From the NCBI RefSeq assembly GCF_013432195.1, contig NZ_JACCDB010000004.1, positions 100,818-164,817 on the forward strand: 64,000 nucleotides of DNA, read 5' to 3'. Shown here piece by piece: positions 28,227-36,394 of this stretch; positions within the stretch are counted from its first letter, which is position 1; every line of letters begins with the position of its first letter. Below the pieces are notes generated by a model, which saw only the letters and a list, made by a program, of their open reading frames with translations, was not told where the DNA came from and searched no databases. Position numbers and translations under genes: made by a program. The DNA comes from Tepidicella baoligensis. GTDB taxonomy: Bacteria > Pseudomonadota > Gammaproteobacteria > Burkholderiales > Burkholderiaceae_C.

Positions 28227-29335
28227 TGGGCCCTCTGATTCAAGGCGAGCCGGCGCCAGACGGCGCGCTCGCGCAACTTGCCGACGATGCCGGTGGGAAA
28301 GTAATAGACCGACAACACGAACAGCACACCGAGCCAGAGCATCCACCGGTCGGGCGTGAACAGGGCCGGCAGCAACGGAATGCCTTCGGTGACCTGGCCG
28401 ATCCAGCGCAGCAGATCCTGCAGATAACTTTGTGCCAGCAGGAACAACACGCTGCCCACCAGCGCTCCATAGAGCGTGCCCATGCCACCGATCACCACGA
28501 TCAGCAAGACGTCCAGCATGATCTCGAAGGACAAGGAGGTGTCGGGGCCGTTGTAGCGCAGCCACAGAGCGAGCAGACAGCCCGCGAGCGTGGCGAACAG
28601 CGCGGATATCACGTTCGACAGGGTGCGGTACACGACGGTGCGGTAACCCAATGCTTCGGCACGGAAGTCGTTTTCGCGGATCGCCTGCAGCACGCGGCCG
28701 AACGGCGAATTCACGATGCGCAGCATGACCAGGAACATCACCGCCACGACCGCCAGGATGAGGTAGTAGGTGATGAAGCGCCCATTGAGCACCACCGTGC
28801 CGAAGGGGCCCACGAAGTCGTCCTCCATCAAGGAAAACCCCGGCGACAGGAGGTAGGGCACACGGAAGGTCAACCCATCCTCACCGCCGGTGATGGCCGA
28901 AAGCTGCGACGCCAGTGTGAGGAACGCGGAGGCCACGGCCAGGGTGATCATCGCGAAGAAAATGGCCCGCACCCTCAGCGAGAACAGTCCGATCACCAGC
29001 GAGAGCAGCAGCGACACGAACAACGCACACAACACCCCCACACCGATGGCCGTCCAGGTCGGGCCCATGGCGTTGAGGGCGATCGCGATCCCGTAGGCGC
29101 CGATGCCGAAGAACATGGTATGGGCGAAACTCACGATGCCCGTGTAGCCCAGCAACAGGTCGAAACTCACCACCAACGCGATGAAGATCAGCACCTTGGC
29201 GGCCACGTTCAGGGCCTTGACGCCGGGAAACAGAAAGGGCGCAAACACCAGGCCCAGCACGATCAGCACCAGCAGCACCGACAGCACCCGGCTGCGCGGC
29301 AGGTCGTTGGAAAGCAATCTCAGCCACATGCCCAT
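28223..29335 (-). CDS. Branched-chain amino acid-type ABC transporter permease (LivM-like)
   Basis: A 370-aa integral membrane protein with about ten hydrophobic segments and the LivM motif pattern LLGYTGIVSFAHTMFFGIGAY near residue 55 and RVLQAIRENDFRAEALGY near 215. The cytoplasmic loop after ENDFRAEALGY contacts the ATPase. The ATG at 29335 has AGGGAGAG upstream. It lies eight bases after livH and overlaps the hydrolase start by four bases. Confidence 0.92.
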   Translation of the reverse strand: MGMWLRLLSNDLPRSRVLSVLLVLIVLGLVFAPFLFPGVKALNVAAKVLIFIALVVSFDLLLGYTGIVSFAHTMFFGIGAYGIAIALNAMGPTWTAIGVGVLCALFVSLLLSLVIGLFSLRVRAIFFAMITLAVASAFLTLASQLSAITGGEDGLTFRVPYLLSPGFSLMEDDFVGPFGTVVLNGRFITYYLILAVVAVMFLVMLRIVNSPFGRVLQAIRENDFRAEALGYRTVVYRTLSNVISALFATLAGCLLALWLRYNGPDTSLSFEIMLDVLLIVVIGGMGTLYGALVGSVLFLLAQSYLQDLLRWIGQVTEGIPLLPALFTPDRWMLWLGVLFVLSVYYFPTGIVGKLRERAVWRRLALNQRAQ

Positions 29336-29343
29336 CTCTCCCT

Positions 29344-30330
29344 TCACCGGTTCGCCACCGGGTACACACCCTGCGGCCGCCACAGCAGGATCGCCACCAT
29401 GAGCGCAATATTCGAGAACAGCGCCACCTTAGGCGCCAGAAAACCGGTGTAGTTGGCCATCAGGCCCACCAACAGCGCACCGATCAGTGCGCCCAGCGTG
29501 GAGCCCAGGCCGCCAATGATGATGACGATGAAGATGAGCACATTGACCTGGGCCCCCATCTGCGGAATCACCGTCTGCTGGTACAGCCCCCACATGACGC
29601 CGCCCAGACCCGCCAGCGCGCTGCCCGCCACGAACACCCCGACGAACAGGCGCTTGATGCGATAGCCCAGGGACTCCACCATCTCGCGGTCCTGCACACC
29701 GGCGCGGATCAGCAGGCCGACCTTGGTGCGGTTGAGCGTCCACACCATGGCCGCAAACACCGCCAGGCCCACGAGCACCGCCAGCGCCCGGTATTTCTCG
29801 ACGGCGGCATCGCCCCAGATGAAGGCGCCGCGCAACGACTGCGGCAAGGGCAGCGGAATCTGCTCCGGCCCCCACACCACCTTGATGAGTTCCTCGCCGA
29901 TGATCATGCCGCCCATGGTGATGAGGATCTGCTTGAGGTGCTGCCCGTACACGGGACGCACGATCAGACGCTCGAAGACATACCCCAGCGCCCCGGCCAC
30001 GGCCATGGCCACGAGCATGGCCGGCAACAAGGCCACCATGTTCAGCCAGAAGCTGTCGGCCGCGGCATAGCTGCCCATGCTGCCGATGACGGTGGTGGCC
30101 ACGAAGGCCCCCAGCGCAATGAACACCCCATGCCCGAAGTTCAGCACGTCCATGAGGCCGAAGACCAGCGTCAAGCCAGAAGCGATGATGAAGATGATCA
30201 GGCCCATGGCCAGGCCCGCCACCGTCAGCGTGAGCCAGGTGGAGGGGCTGCCCGTGAGCGGCAGGGCCACCAGAGCGAGCACCGGCACCAGGGCCAGGGG
30301 TTTCCAGTCGAGTTCCTTGAGAGCCATCAT
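29344..30330 (-). CDS. Branched-chain amino acid-type ABC transporter permease (LivH-like)
   Basis: A 328-aa membrane protein with about eight hydrophobic segments and the LivH hallmarks GLTLVFGLMDVLNFGHGVFI near residue 52 and LLIRAGVQDREMVESLGYRI near 220. It forms the translocation pore with the LivM-like subunit. It starts with an ATGA overlap on the livF stop. Confidence 0.92.
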   Translation of the reverse strand: MMALKELDWKPLALVPVLALVALPLTGSPSTWLTLTVAGLAMGLIIFIIASGLTLVFGLMDVLNFGHGVFIALGAFVATTVIGSMGSYAAADSFWLNMVALLPAMLVAMAVAGALGYVFERLIVRPVYGQHLKQILITMGGMIIGEELIKVVWGPEQIPLPLPQSLRGAFIWGDAAVEKYRALAVLVGLAVFAAMVWTLNRTKVGLLIRAGVQDREMVESLGYRIKRLFVGVFVAGSALAGLGGVMWGLYQQTVIPQMGAQVNVLIFIVIIIGGLGSTLGALIGALLVGLMANYTGFLAPKVALFSNIALMVAILLWRPQGVYPVANR

Positions 30331-31067
30331 GGGTGGGCTCCCAGTGAGAGGCCCAGCAGCCGGGCCTGCAGTTCGGCATCCTCCGCCAGCTCGGCCATGG
30401 AGCCGCTGTGGACCACCCGACCATCGTCCATCACCGCCACGGTGTCCCCGAGTTGCTTGGCGAAATTGAAGTTCTGCTCGACCAGCAGGATCGTGGTCTG
30501 GGCCTGCTTGAGCGCCCGGAATGCCTCGATCATGTTCTGGATGATGGCCGGCGCCAGTCCCTTGCTGGGTTCGTCGATCAGCAACAACTTGCGCGGTTCC
30601 ACGATGGCGCGCGAGACAGCCAGCATCTGCTTCTGTCCACCCGAGAGCTTGCCCGCCGGGTGCAGCCAGAACTTCTTCATCGCGGGGAACAGGTCGAAGA
30701 TCCATTCCAGACGACGGGTATCCACATCATCCAGCGTGCGTGCGCTGCGCGCTGCCAGCAGGATGTTCTCCCTCACCGTCAGGTCGGAAAAGATGCCCAT
30801 GCTTTCCGGCACGTAGGCCACGCCGGAACGGGCGATCACCGGCGTCGAGAGCGCCGTGATGTCCTGCCCGTCGAGCATGATGCGGCCTTGACTGGCGGGC
30901 CACAAACCCATGATGGTCCGCAGGGTGGTGGTCTTGCCGGCACCGTTGCGGCCGAGCAGCATGGTGAGCTGGTTCACGGGCACCTTCAGGTCCATCCCAT
31001 GCAGGATGTGATACGCGCCGATGTGGGTGTGAACCCCTTCCAGGGTCAGCAGGTTTTTATCTGTCAT
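30327..31067 (-). CDS. ABC transporter ATP-binding protein (LivF-like)
   Basis: A 246-aa ATPase. Walker A is GRNGAGKTTTLRTIMG near residue 40, the Q-loop region is RSGVAYVPESMGIFSDLTV, the signature is KLSGGQKQMLAVSRAI, and Walker B is LLLIDEPSKGLAPAI. The LivF subgroup is suggested by the PESMGIFSDLTVREN region and its pairing with a LivG. Its first codons overlap the livG-like stop (ATGA). Confidence 0.92.
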   Translation of the reverse strand: MTDKNLLTLEGVHTHIGAYHILHGMDLKVPVNQLTMLLGRNGAGKTTTLRTIMGLWPASQGRIMLDGQDITALSTPVIARSGVAYVPESMGIFSDLTVRENILLAARSARTLDDVDTRRLEWIFDLFPAMKKFWLHPAGKLSGGQKQMLAVSRAIVEPRKLLLIDEPSKGLAPAIIQNMIEAFRALKQAQTTILLVEQNFNFAKQLGDTVAVMDDGRVVHSGSMAELAEDAELQARLLGLSLGAHP

Positions 31068-31831
31068 GCGACTTCCTTCTGTGCCCGGGCGGGATCGACC
31101 CCGAGATAGGCCTGTTGCACCACGGGCGAGGCGATCACCGCCTCGGGTTCGCCGTCGGCCACCAGTTCACCGTTGTGCAGCACGATGATGCGGTCAGAGA
31201 GTTCACGCACCACGTCCATCTTGTGCTCCACCAGCAGAATGGTCTTGGTCCGGTCCGCCTTGAGCTGGCGGATCAGATTCAAAATGACCGGCACCTCGTC
31301 CACGCTCATGCCGGCCGTGGGTTCGTCAAACATGAACACCTGTGGCTCCAGCGCCATGAGTATGGCCACCTCCAGCTTGCGCTGGTCGCCGTGCGGCAGG
31401 CTGGCGGCCCGAGCATCGCGCTTGTCCGCAAGGGCCACCACCTCCAGGATTTCGTTGGCACGCACGAGCAGATCGCGGCGGTCGCTCCAGATCTGCCACA
31501 GGTTCAACCCCGCCCCGGCCCTGGCCTGAACCGCCAGCCGCACGTTCTCCAGCACGGTGAGCTGCGGAAACAGGTTGGTGAGCTGAAACGCCCGGCCCAG
31601 CCCGGCTCGGGTCCGCTGGGGCGCCGACAGCGCCGACAGGTCTTGCCCATTGAGCGTGACCGTGCCGGCCGAGGCCTTGATCTGCCCGGAGATCAGGTTG
31701 AAGTAGGTGGTCTTGCCGGCCCCGTTGGGGCCGACGATGGCGGTCAGGGTGCCGGGCTCGAAAGCGCACGACACAGCATGGACCGCCACGTGTCCGCCGA
31801 AACGGACCGTGAGATCTTGAGTCCTGAGCAT
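31064..31831 (-). CDS. ABC transporter ATP-binding protein (LivG-like)
   Basis: A 255-aa ATPase. Walker A is GPNGAGKTTYFNLISG and Walker B is VFMFDEPTAGMSVDEVPVIL. The canonical LSGGQ signature region reads SLPHGDQRKLEVAILMAL, the usual LivG variant. GLGRAFQLTNLFPQLTVLEN is the Q-loop area. It follows the binding protein by three bases and overlaps livF by four, so the five transport genes are one tightly coupled unit. Confidence 0.92.
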   Translation of the reverse strand: MLRTQDLTVRFGGHVAVHAVSCAFEPGTLTAIVGPNGAGKTTYFNLISGQIKASAGTVTLNGQDLSALSAPQRTRAGLGRAFQLTNLFPQLTVLENVRLAVQARAGAGLNLWQIWSDRRDLLVRANEILEVVALADKRDARAASLPHGDQRKLEVAILMALEPQVFMFDEPTAGMSVDEVPVILNLIRQLKADRTKTILLVEHKMDVVRELSDRIIVLHNGELVADGEPEAVIASPVVQQAYLGVDPARAQKEVA

Positions 31832-31834
31832 GGA

Positions 31835-33022
31835 TCAGCGCTGGTTGCGGATCGGCACGTTCATGTCGCTGGGCTTGATTTCCCTGACCAGTTCCGGAAT
31901 GCCCCATGCCACGTTCGGATCGACCTTGATCCTGAAGTGGTACATGCTCTGCATGGCCTGGTGGTCTTCTTTGCGGAACGTCATGGGGCCTTTGGGCGTG
32001 TCAAAGGTCATGCCTGCCATGGTGGCGATGAGCTTGTTGGTGTTGGTGTCGCCCTGGGTTCTCTTGAGGGCTTCCACCACGGCCATGCCCGCTGCCATGC
32101 CCCCTGCGGTGAAAAAGTCTGGCGGAGCGTTGAAGCGCTTCTGGTGCTCGCTGACCAGCCACTGGTTCACCGGGTTCTTGGGGATGTCATAGTAGTAATA
32201 GGTGGCGCCTTCCATGCCCGGGAACTGTTTGTAGGCCACCATCGCCGGCAGAATGTTGCCCCCCGTGGCGATCTCGATGCCGTAGCGCTGCAGGTCCAGG
32301 TCGGCGATCTTGAACGGATTGCCACCGCCACCGGCCCAGAGGATCCAGATCACCTTGCGCCCGGGCTGGTCCTTCAGGCGGTCGATCAGCCGCTGAGCGC
32401 CGGCGGTGAAGTCGGTGGTGTTGGTCGGCAGGTATTCTTCATGCACGACCTTCGCGTGTTTGATGGCCTCCTTGAAGGCCTTCACGCCATCGCGCCCGAA
32501 AGCATAATCCTGCGCCAGCGTGGCAATGACCGTGCCCGGCTTGTCCAGCGCCACGGCATTGCTGATGGCGTCCTGCGAGCTGTTGCGGCCGGTGCGGAAG
32601 ATGTAACGGTTCCACTTGTCGCCGGTGATGGAATCGGCCACCGCCGGCTCGACCAGCAGGATCTTGCGGTATTCCTCGGCCACGGGCAGCATGGCCAGGG
32701 CCACGCCGGAACCGGTGGGGCCGATCGCGATGTCGGCCTTGTCGTCGGCATAAGCCGCTGCCAATTCCTTGGCACCCACGTCAGGTTTGAACTGGCTGTC
32801 TTTCTCGATCACCACCAGCCGCTTGCCTGCCACCGTCATGGTCCCGCCGGTGGCGTACTCCAGGCCCATCATCAGACCCACATGGGTCTGCTTCGCATAG
32901 GCTTCCAACGGGCCCGTCTTGTCGTACACGTGGGCAATGCGAATTTCGCCCGATTGGGCATGGACGGCCACGGCGGCGCAGGCCATGACCATGAGCGCGA
33001 GGCGGCGGGTGGTATTGAGCAT
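31835..33022 (-). CDS. Branched-chain amino acid-type ABC transporter substrate-binding protein (LivK-like)
   Basis: A 395-aa periplasmic protein. The signal peptide is residues 1-20 (MLNTTRRLALMVMACAAVAV, cleavage near HAQ). The mature start EIRIAHVYDKTGPLEAYAKQ is of the amide/urea/aromatic-acid branch rather than the classical leucine-binding one. AIGPTGSGVALAMLPVAEEY and KWNRYIFRTGRNSSQDAISN match a peripla_BP_6 domain. The exact ligand cannot be told. AGGAGA lies seven bases upstream of the ATG. A good sigma-54 promoter lies about 50 bp upstream, and the activator gene follows upstream in the same direction. Confidence 0.9.
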   Translation of the reverse strand: MLNTTRRLALMVMACAAVAVHAQSGEIRIAHVYDKTGPLEAYAKQTHVGLMMGLEYATGGTMTVAGKRLVVIEKDSQFKPDVGAKELAAAYADDKADIAIGPTGSGVALAMLPVAEEYRKILLVEPAVADSITGDKWNRYIFRTGRNSSQDAISNAVALDKPGTVIATLAQDYAFGRDGVKAFKEAIKHAKVVHEEYLPTNTTDFTAGAQRLIDRLKDQPGRKVIWILWAGGGGNPFKIADLDLQRYGIEIATGGNILPAMVAYKQFPGMEGATYYYYDIPKNPVNQWLVSEHQKRFNAPPDFFTAGGMAAGMAVVEALKRTQGDTNTNKLIATMAGMTFDTPKGPMTFRKEDHQAMQSMYHFRIKVDPNVAWGIPELVREIKPSDMNVPIRNQR

Positions 33023-33071
33023 GTTTGTCTCCTGATATGACGGTGCAGCGTCGAGCGCTACGCCGATCTCG

Positions 33072-33088
33072 AGCAAACTTCATGCCAA
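33072..33088 (-). promoter_or_regulatory. Sigma-54 (-24/-12) promoter of the Liv/hydrolase operon
   Basis: On the minus strand the element reads TTGGCATGAAGTTTGCT. The GG and GC doublets have the required spacing, and it differs from the core consensus TGGCACG-N4-TTGC at one position only (T for C). A transcript starting near 33060 would have a leader of about 38 nt before the livK ATG. The adjacent gene upstream encodes a sigma-54-dependent activator, which supports the call. Confidence 0.78.
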
Positions 33089-33138
33089 TTCACAACCCGT
33101 TGTTCTGTATAGACTTTTATAAAAACGATCGAAGAATT

Positions 33139-33153
33139 GTCTAAAAAACAGAC
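33139..33153. promoter_or_regulatory. Candidate upstream activator site
   Basis: GTCT-N7-AGAC is a perfect short inverted repeat about 50 bp upstream of the -24 element. A related half-conserved motif, TCTGTATAGA, lies at 33104-33113. These are possible binding sites of the neighbouring sigma-54 activator, by position only. Confidence 0.35.
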
Positions 33154-33192
33154 GGATCAAGAGGGAAAAATGTCTGGTTTCTGGACTGGTGT

Positions 33193-34677
33193 TTACGTTT
33201 TGGACACTTCATCCAGCGAAGCCAGCTTTTCGTAGAACGTGGCGCGTGACATGCCCAACAACCGGGCCGCTGCCGCCCGGTTGCCCCCGGTGTGCTGCAA
33301 GGCCGCCCGCATCGCGCGTCGTTCGAGATCCCTGACCTGCTCGGCCAGCGGTCGGTCGAGCAGTCCGGTCTGTGCAGGCACGTGTTCACCGGCCTCGCTG
33401 CTCGAACGGGCCACGGGTGCGACGATCTGCCCGACACCGGCCCGGCGCAACACGGCCTCCACCGTGACAGCGTCGATATGGTGGTCCTCGCTGCGCAGGG
33501 CGGCCTGTTCCAGCACGTTGCGCAGTTCACGGGTGTTGCCACGCCAGTGCTGAGCCTGCAACAATGCCACCGCATCGGCGCTCACGTCCATCGGCAGCAT
33601 GCCGTTGCGGGCGGCGATGTCCTCACACAGCGCCTCGATCAGCAAGGGAATGTCGGTACGCCGCTCACGCAAGGGCGGGACCCGAATCGGCAGCACATGG
33701 AGACGGTAGTACAGATCCTCCCGGAAGCGCCCTTCCCGCACGCATTGCGCCAGATCCCGCGAGGTCGCAGCCACCACACGCACGTTGAACGTGACCACCT
33801 GGTTCGATCCAAGCGGCTCGATCTCGCCTTCCTGCAAGGCGCGCAGCAGCTTCACCTGCACCGCCATGGGCATATCGCCCACCTCGTCGAGGAACAGCGT
33901 GCCACCGTCGGCCAGTTTGAACTTGCCGTCGCGTCCCTTGCGATCGGCCCCTGTATAGGCGCCCGGGGCAACCCCGAAAAACTCGGCTTCCAACAACGTA
34001 TCGGGTACGGCCGCGATGTTCACGCTCACGAAGGGGCGGGAAGCACGATCGGAAGCCGCGTGGATGGCATGCGCCAACAACTCCTTGCCTGTGCCGGTTT
34101 CGCCCAGCAGCAGCACCGGGCTGGAGGATTGCGCAGCCCGCCGTGCCTGCCGCTTGACCTCCTGGGCCTCGGGGCTGCGACCAATGAAACTGGCCAGCGT
34201 GTACTTGCTGCGCCGTTGCTGCGCCAGTTCTCGGCGGGCATCGTCGAGGTCTTGCTGCAGGCGCGCGAACTTGTTGATCAGCGGCTGCATGGTGGTTTCG
34301 GGGTGATCGAAAAGCACGATGCCCAGCGCCCCCATCACCTCACCATCCGCCCCACGCAGCGGGATGCGGCTCACGACGAAAGTACCGGCCTTGTTGGTCA
34401 ACAGGTCGATGAGGATGGGCTGCCCGGTTTCCAGTACGCGATGCATCTGGGTGTTGTGCACCACCTCCGAGACCGGACGCCCCACGAAATCGGCCTCGCT
34501 CTCGTATCCCAAGGCAGGCAGAAAGCGCCGATACTGTTCGTTGATCCAGACCACCCGCGCCTGCCGATCGACCAGCAACATCCCCTCGCTGGCATTGGCA
34601 AACAGGTCGAACATGGAGCGCGCCGCAAGTTCCAGTATGCTTTGGGCGTCGCGTGGCAGACGGTTGTCGTGAGGCAT
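33193..34677 (-). CDS. Sigma-54-dependent transcriptional activator with PAS sensor
   Basis: A 494-aa enhancer-binding protein. A PAS domain spans about residues 22-125 (EGMLLVDRQARVVWINEQYR), followed by a coiled linker (about 130-160). The AAA+ domain has Walker A GETGTGKE at 192-199, the sigma-54 contact loop GAYTGA at 239-244 (Tyr replaces the usual Phe, a known tolerated variant), and Walker B TLFLDEVGD. The arginine-finger region is near 320-330. The C-terminal Fis-type helix-turn-helix is NRAAAARLLGMSRATFYEKL. No receiver domain is present, so it probably senses a ligand through PAS. It is 170 bp upstream of the Liv operon, which has a matching promoter. Confidence 0.93.
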   Translation of the reverse strand: MPHDNRLPRDAQSILELAARSMFDLFANASEGMLLVDRQARVVWINEQYRRFLPALGYESEADFVGRPVSEVVHNTQMHRVLETGQPILIDLLTNKAGTFVVSRIPLRGADGEVMGALGIVLFDHPETTMQPLINKFARLQQDLDDARRELAQQRRSKYTLASFIGRSPEAQEVKRQARRAAQSSSPVLLLGETGTGKELLAHAIHAASDRASRPFVSVNIAAVPDTLLEAEFFGVAPGAYTGADRKGRDGKFKLADGGTLFLDEVGDMPMAVQVKLLRALQEGEIEPLGSNQVVTFNVRVVAATSRDLAQCVREGRFREDLYYRLHVLPIRVPPLRERRTDIPLLIEALCEDIAARNGMLPMDVSADAVALLQAQHWRGNTRELRNVLEQAALRSEDHHIDAVTVEAVLRRAGVGQIVAPVARSSSEAGEHVPAQTGLLDRPLAEQVRDLERRAMRAALQHTGGNRAAAARLLGMSRATFYEKLASLDEVSKT

Positions 34678-34705
34678 GCGGCCATGTTAACGTTTCGCCG
34701 CATCC

Positions 34706-35161
34706 ATGAGCAGCTCACCTTCATCGACCGAACGCGTCCGCCTCGACAAATGGCTCTGGGCGGCACGGTTCTTCAAGACCCGCAGCCTGGCGGCCGACGA
34801 GATCGACAAGGGCCGGGTACGGATCAACGGTCAAGTCGCCAAGGCCTCGCGCGAACCCAGACTCGGCGACGAGATCGAATTCAAGGCCGGCTACACCATC
34901 CGCACCGTGGTGGTCCGGGCCTTGAGCACGGTGCGTGGCCCTGCCCCGCAAGCCGCCCTGCTCTACGAGGAAACGGCGGCCTCTCTGCTGGCTCGCGAAC
35001 AGGCCGCCGAACAAAGGCGCTTGGCCCCCGAACCCGCGCATGCCATTGCCCAGGGCCGCCCCACCAAGCGCGACCGCCGCCGCATCGACGACCTGCGCAG
35101 CGCTGGCGAAGGCCCACGCCGACGCTGGAACGACCGCTGGAGCGCTTCGATCGACGAATAA
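34706..35161 (+). CDS. hslR: S4-domain RNA-binding protein (Hsp15-like)
   Basis: A 151-aa protein. The N-terminal S4 domain is residues 9-70, with RLDKWLWAARFFKTRSLAAD and GRVRINGQVAKASREPRLGD. A basic C-terminal tail (TKRDRRRIDDLRS) follows. Hsp15 binds stalled 50S subunits carrying nascent chains and aids their recycling. It starts 28 bases from the divergent sigma-54 regulator gene. Confidence 0.88.
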   Translation: MSSSPSSTERVRLDKWLWAARFFKTRSLAADEIDKGRVRINGQVAKASREPRLGDEIEFKAGYTIRTVVVRALSTVRGPAPQAALLYEETAASLLAREQAAEQRRLAPEPAHAIAQGRPTKRDRRRIDDLRSAGEGPRRRWNDRWSASIDE

Positions 35162-35193
35162 ACCCCCACCCACATCGACCCAGGAGACACCCT

Positions 35194-35793
35194 TTGAGCA
35201 CCCCGCGCTACCCGTTCCCAGATCTCGACACCCTGCCCGAAGACATTCGCACCCGGATTCTGGAAGTCCAGGAAAAAGCAGGCTTCATACCCAACGTATT
35301 CCTGGCCTTTGCGCGGCGCCCGGCCGAGTGGCGCGCCTTTTTCGCCTACCACGACGCTTTGATGCTGCCCGAGACCGTTGGCCGCCAGAGTGGCCTCACC
35401 AAGGGCGACCGTGAAATGATCGTCACCGCCACCAGCGCTGCCAACCAGTGCCTGTACTGCGTGGTGGCCCACGGCGCCCTGCTGCGCATCTATGAAAAGA
35501 AACCGCTGGTGGCCGATCAGGTGGCCGTGAACCACCGCAAGGCCGACATTTCGCCACGCCAGCGCGCGATGCTGGACTTCGCCATGAAGGTTTGCCAGCG
35601 CTCGCACGAAATCGACGACGACGATTTCGCCACGCTTCATGCCCACGGCTTCACCGATGAGGACGCCTGGGACATCGCCGCCATCACGGCCTTTTTCGGC
35701 CTGAGCAACCGCATGGCCTCGTTCAGCGGCATGCAACCCAACCCGGAGTTCTACCTCATGGGCCGGGTGCCCAAAGCCAAGCCGGCCGCCTGA
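35194..35793 (+). CDS. Peroxidase-related / carboxymuconolactone decarboxylase-like (AhpD) protein
   Basis: A 199-aa all-helical protein of the AhpD/CMD superfamily. The redox motif CLYCVVAHGAL (CxxC followed by H three residues later) near residue 87 is the AhpD active site, with the upstream glutamate in GDREMIVTATSAAN. It probably has thiol-dependent peroxidase activity. The start is a TTG at 35194, supported by AGGAG eight bases upstream and by the lack of any ATG before the conserved N-terminus STPRYPFPDLDTLPED. Its stop is directly adjacent to the stop of the convergent thioesterase gene. Confidence 0.87.
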   Translation: MSTPRYPFPDLDTLPEDIRTRILEVQEKAGFIPNVFLAFARRPAEWRAFFAYHDALMLPETVGRQSGLTKGDREMIVTATSAANQCLYCVVAHGALLRIYEKKPLVADQVAVNHRKADISPRQRAMLDFAMKVCQRSHEIDDDDFATLHAHGFTDEDAWDIAAITAFFGLSNRMASFSGMQPNPEFYLMGRVPKAKPAA

Positions 35794-36213
35794 TCAGCTG
35801 ATCTGTGCGCGCAGCCGATCCGGCATGGGCGCGGATTTCTGGTTGGGAAAATCCACCCACACGACTGTGGCCCCGCCGTTGGCATAGACCGTATCGGGGT
35901 CGTCGGTCCGTGACATCACATGGTAGGTGTCGAACGAGGTGCGCCCCACCGCCCCCGTGTAGGTGTGGATCAGCACCTCACCGGGATACTCGAACTGCTT
36001 GATGAAGTTGCAAAAAGCGTTGACGATCACCGGCCCCTCTCCCTGAGGATTGGCGGGCACGCCGGAGTCGAACATCCATTGCAGGCGGGCGATTTCCATG
36101 TAGCGGAAATACAGCGTGTTGTTCACGTGGCCCATGGCGTCCATGTCGCCCCAGCGGATGGGAATGACCATGGTGTGAATCCGCTTCTTGTGCTCGGGGA
36201 TGTCGAATCGCAT
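35794..36213 (-). CDS. Acyl-CoA thioesterase (4HBT hotdog fold)
   Basis: A 139-aa single-domain thioesterase. RWGDMDAMGHVNNTLYFRYM near residue 20 carries the catalytic aspartate and the helix of the YbgC/FadM-type hotdog fold. VGRTSFDTYHVMSRTDDPDT and GGATVVWVDFPNQKSAPMPD complete the beta sheet. It hydrolyses an acyl-CoA, chain length unknown. The ATG at 36213 has a strong CAGGAGGG site. It is divergent from ETF-QO, which also serves fatty-acid oxidation. Confidence 0.88.
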   Translation of the reverse strand: MRFDIPEHKKRIHTMVIPIRWGDMDAMGHVNNTLYFRYMEIARLQWMFDSGVPANPQGEGPVIVNAFCNFIKQFEYPGEVLIHTYTGAVGRTSFDTYHVMSRTDDPDTVYANGGATVVWVDFPNQKSAPMPDRLRAQIS

Positions 36214-36394
36214 CCAGCCCTCCTGCCAGTCTGATGATGGATGATGTGTGCGGTATCGACCCGCATGGCATGGCCAATGTCGTGCACTCGACAAGAATTG
36301 TGCCGCAGCCGCCTCTAAAATCCGTCGCAGGCATGACAGCTTGGCGTCAGCTTGAGCCCTCTGCAGCCCCGTGACCCGTCCTCCAAAGAGCACC

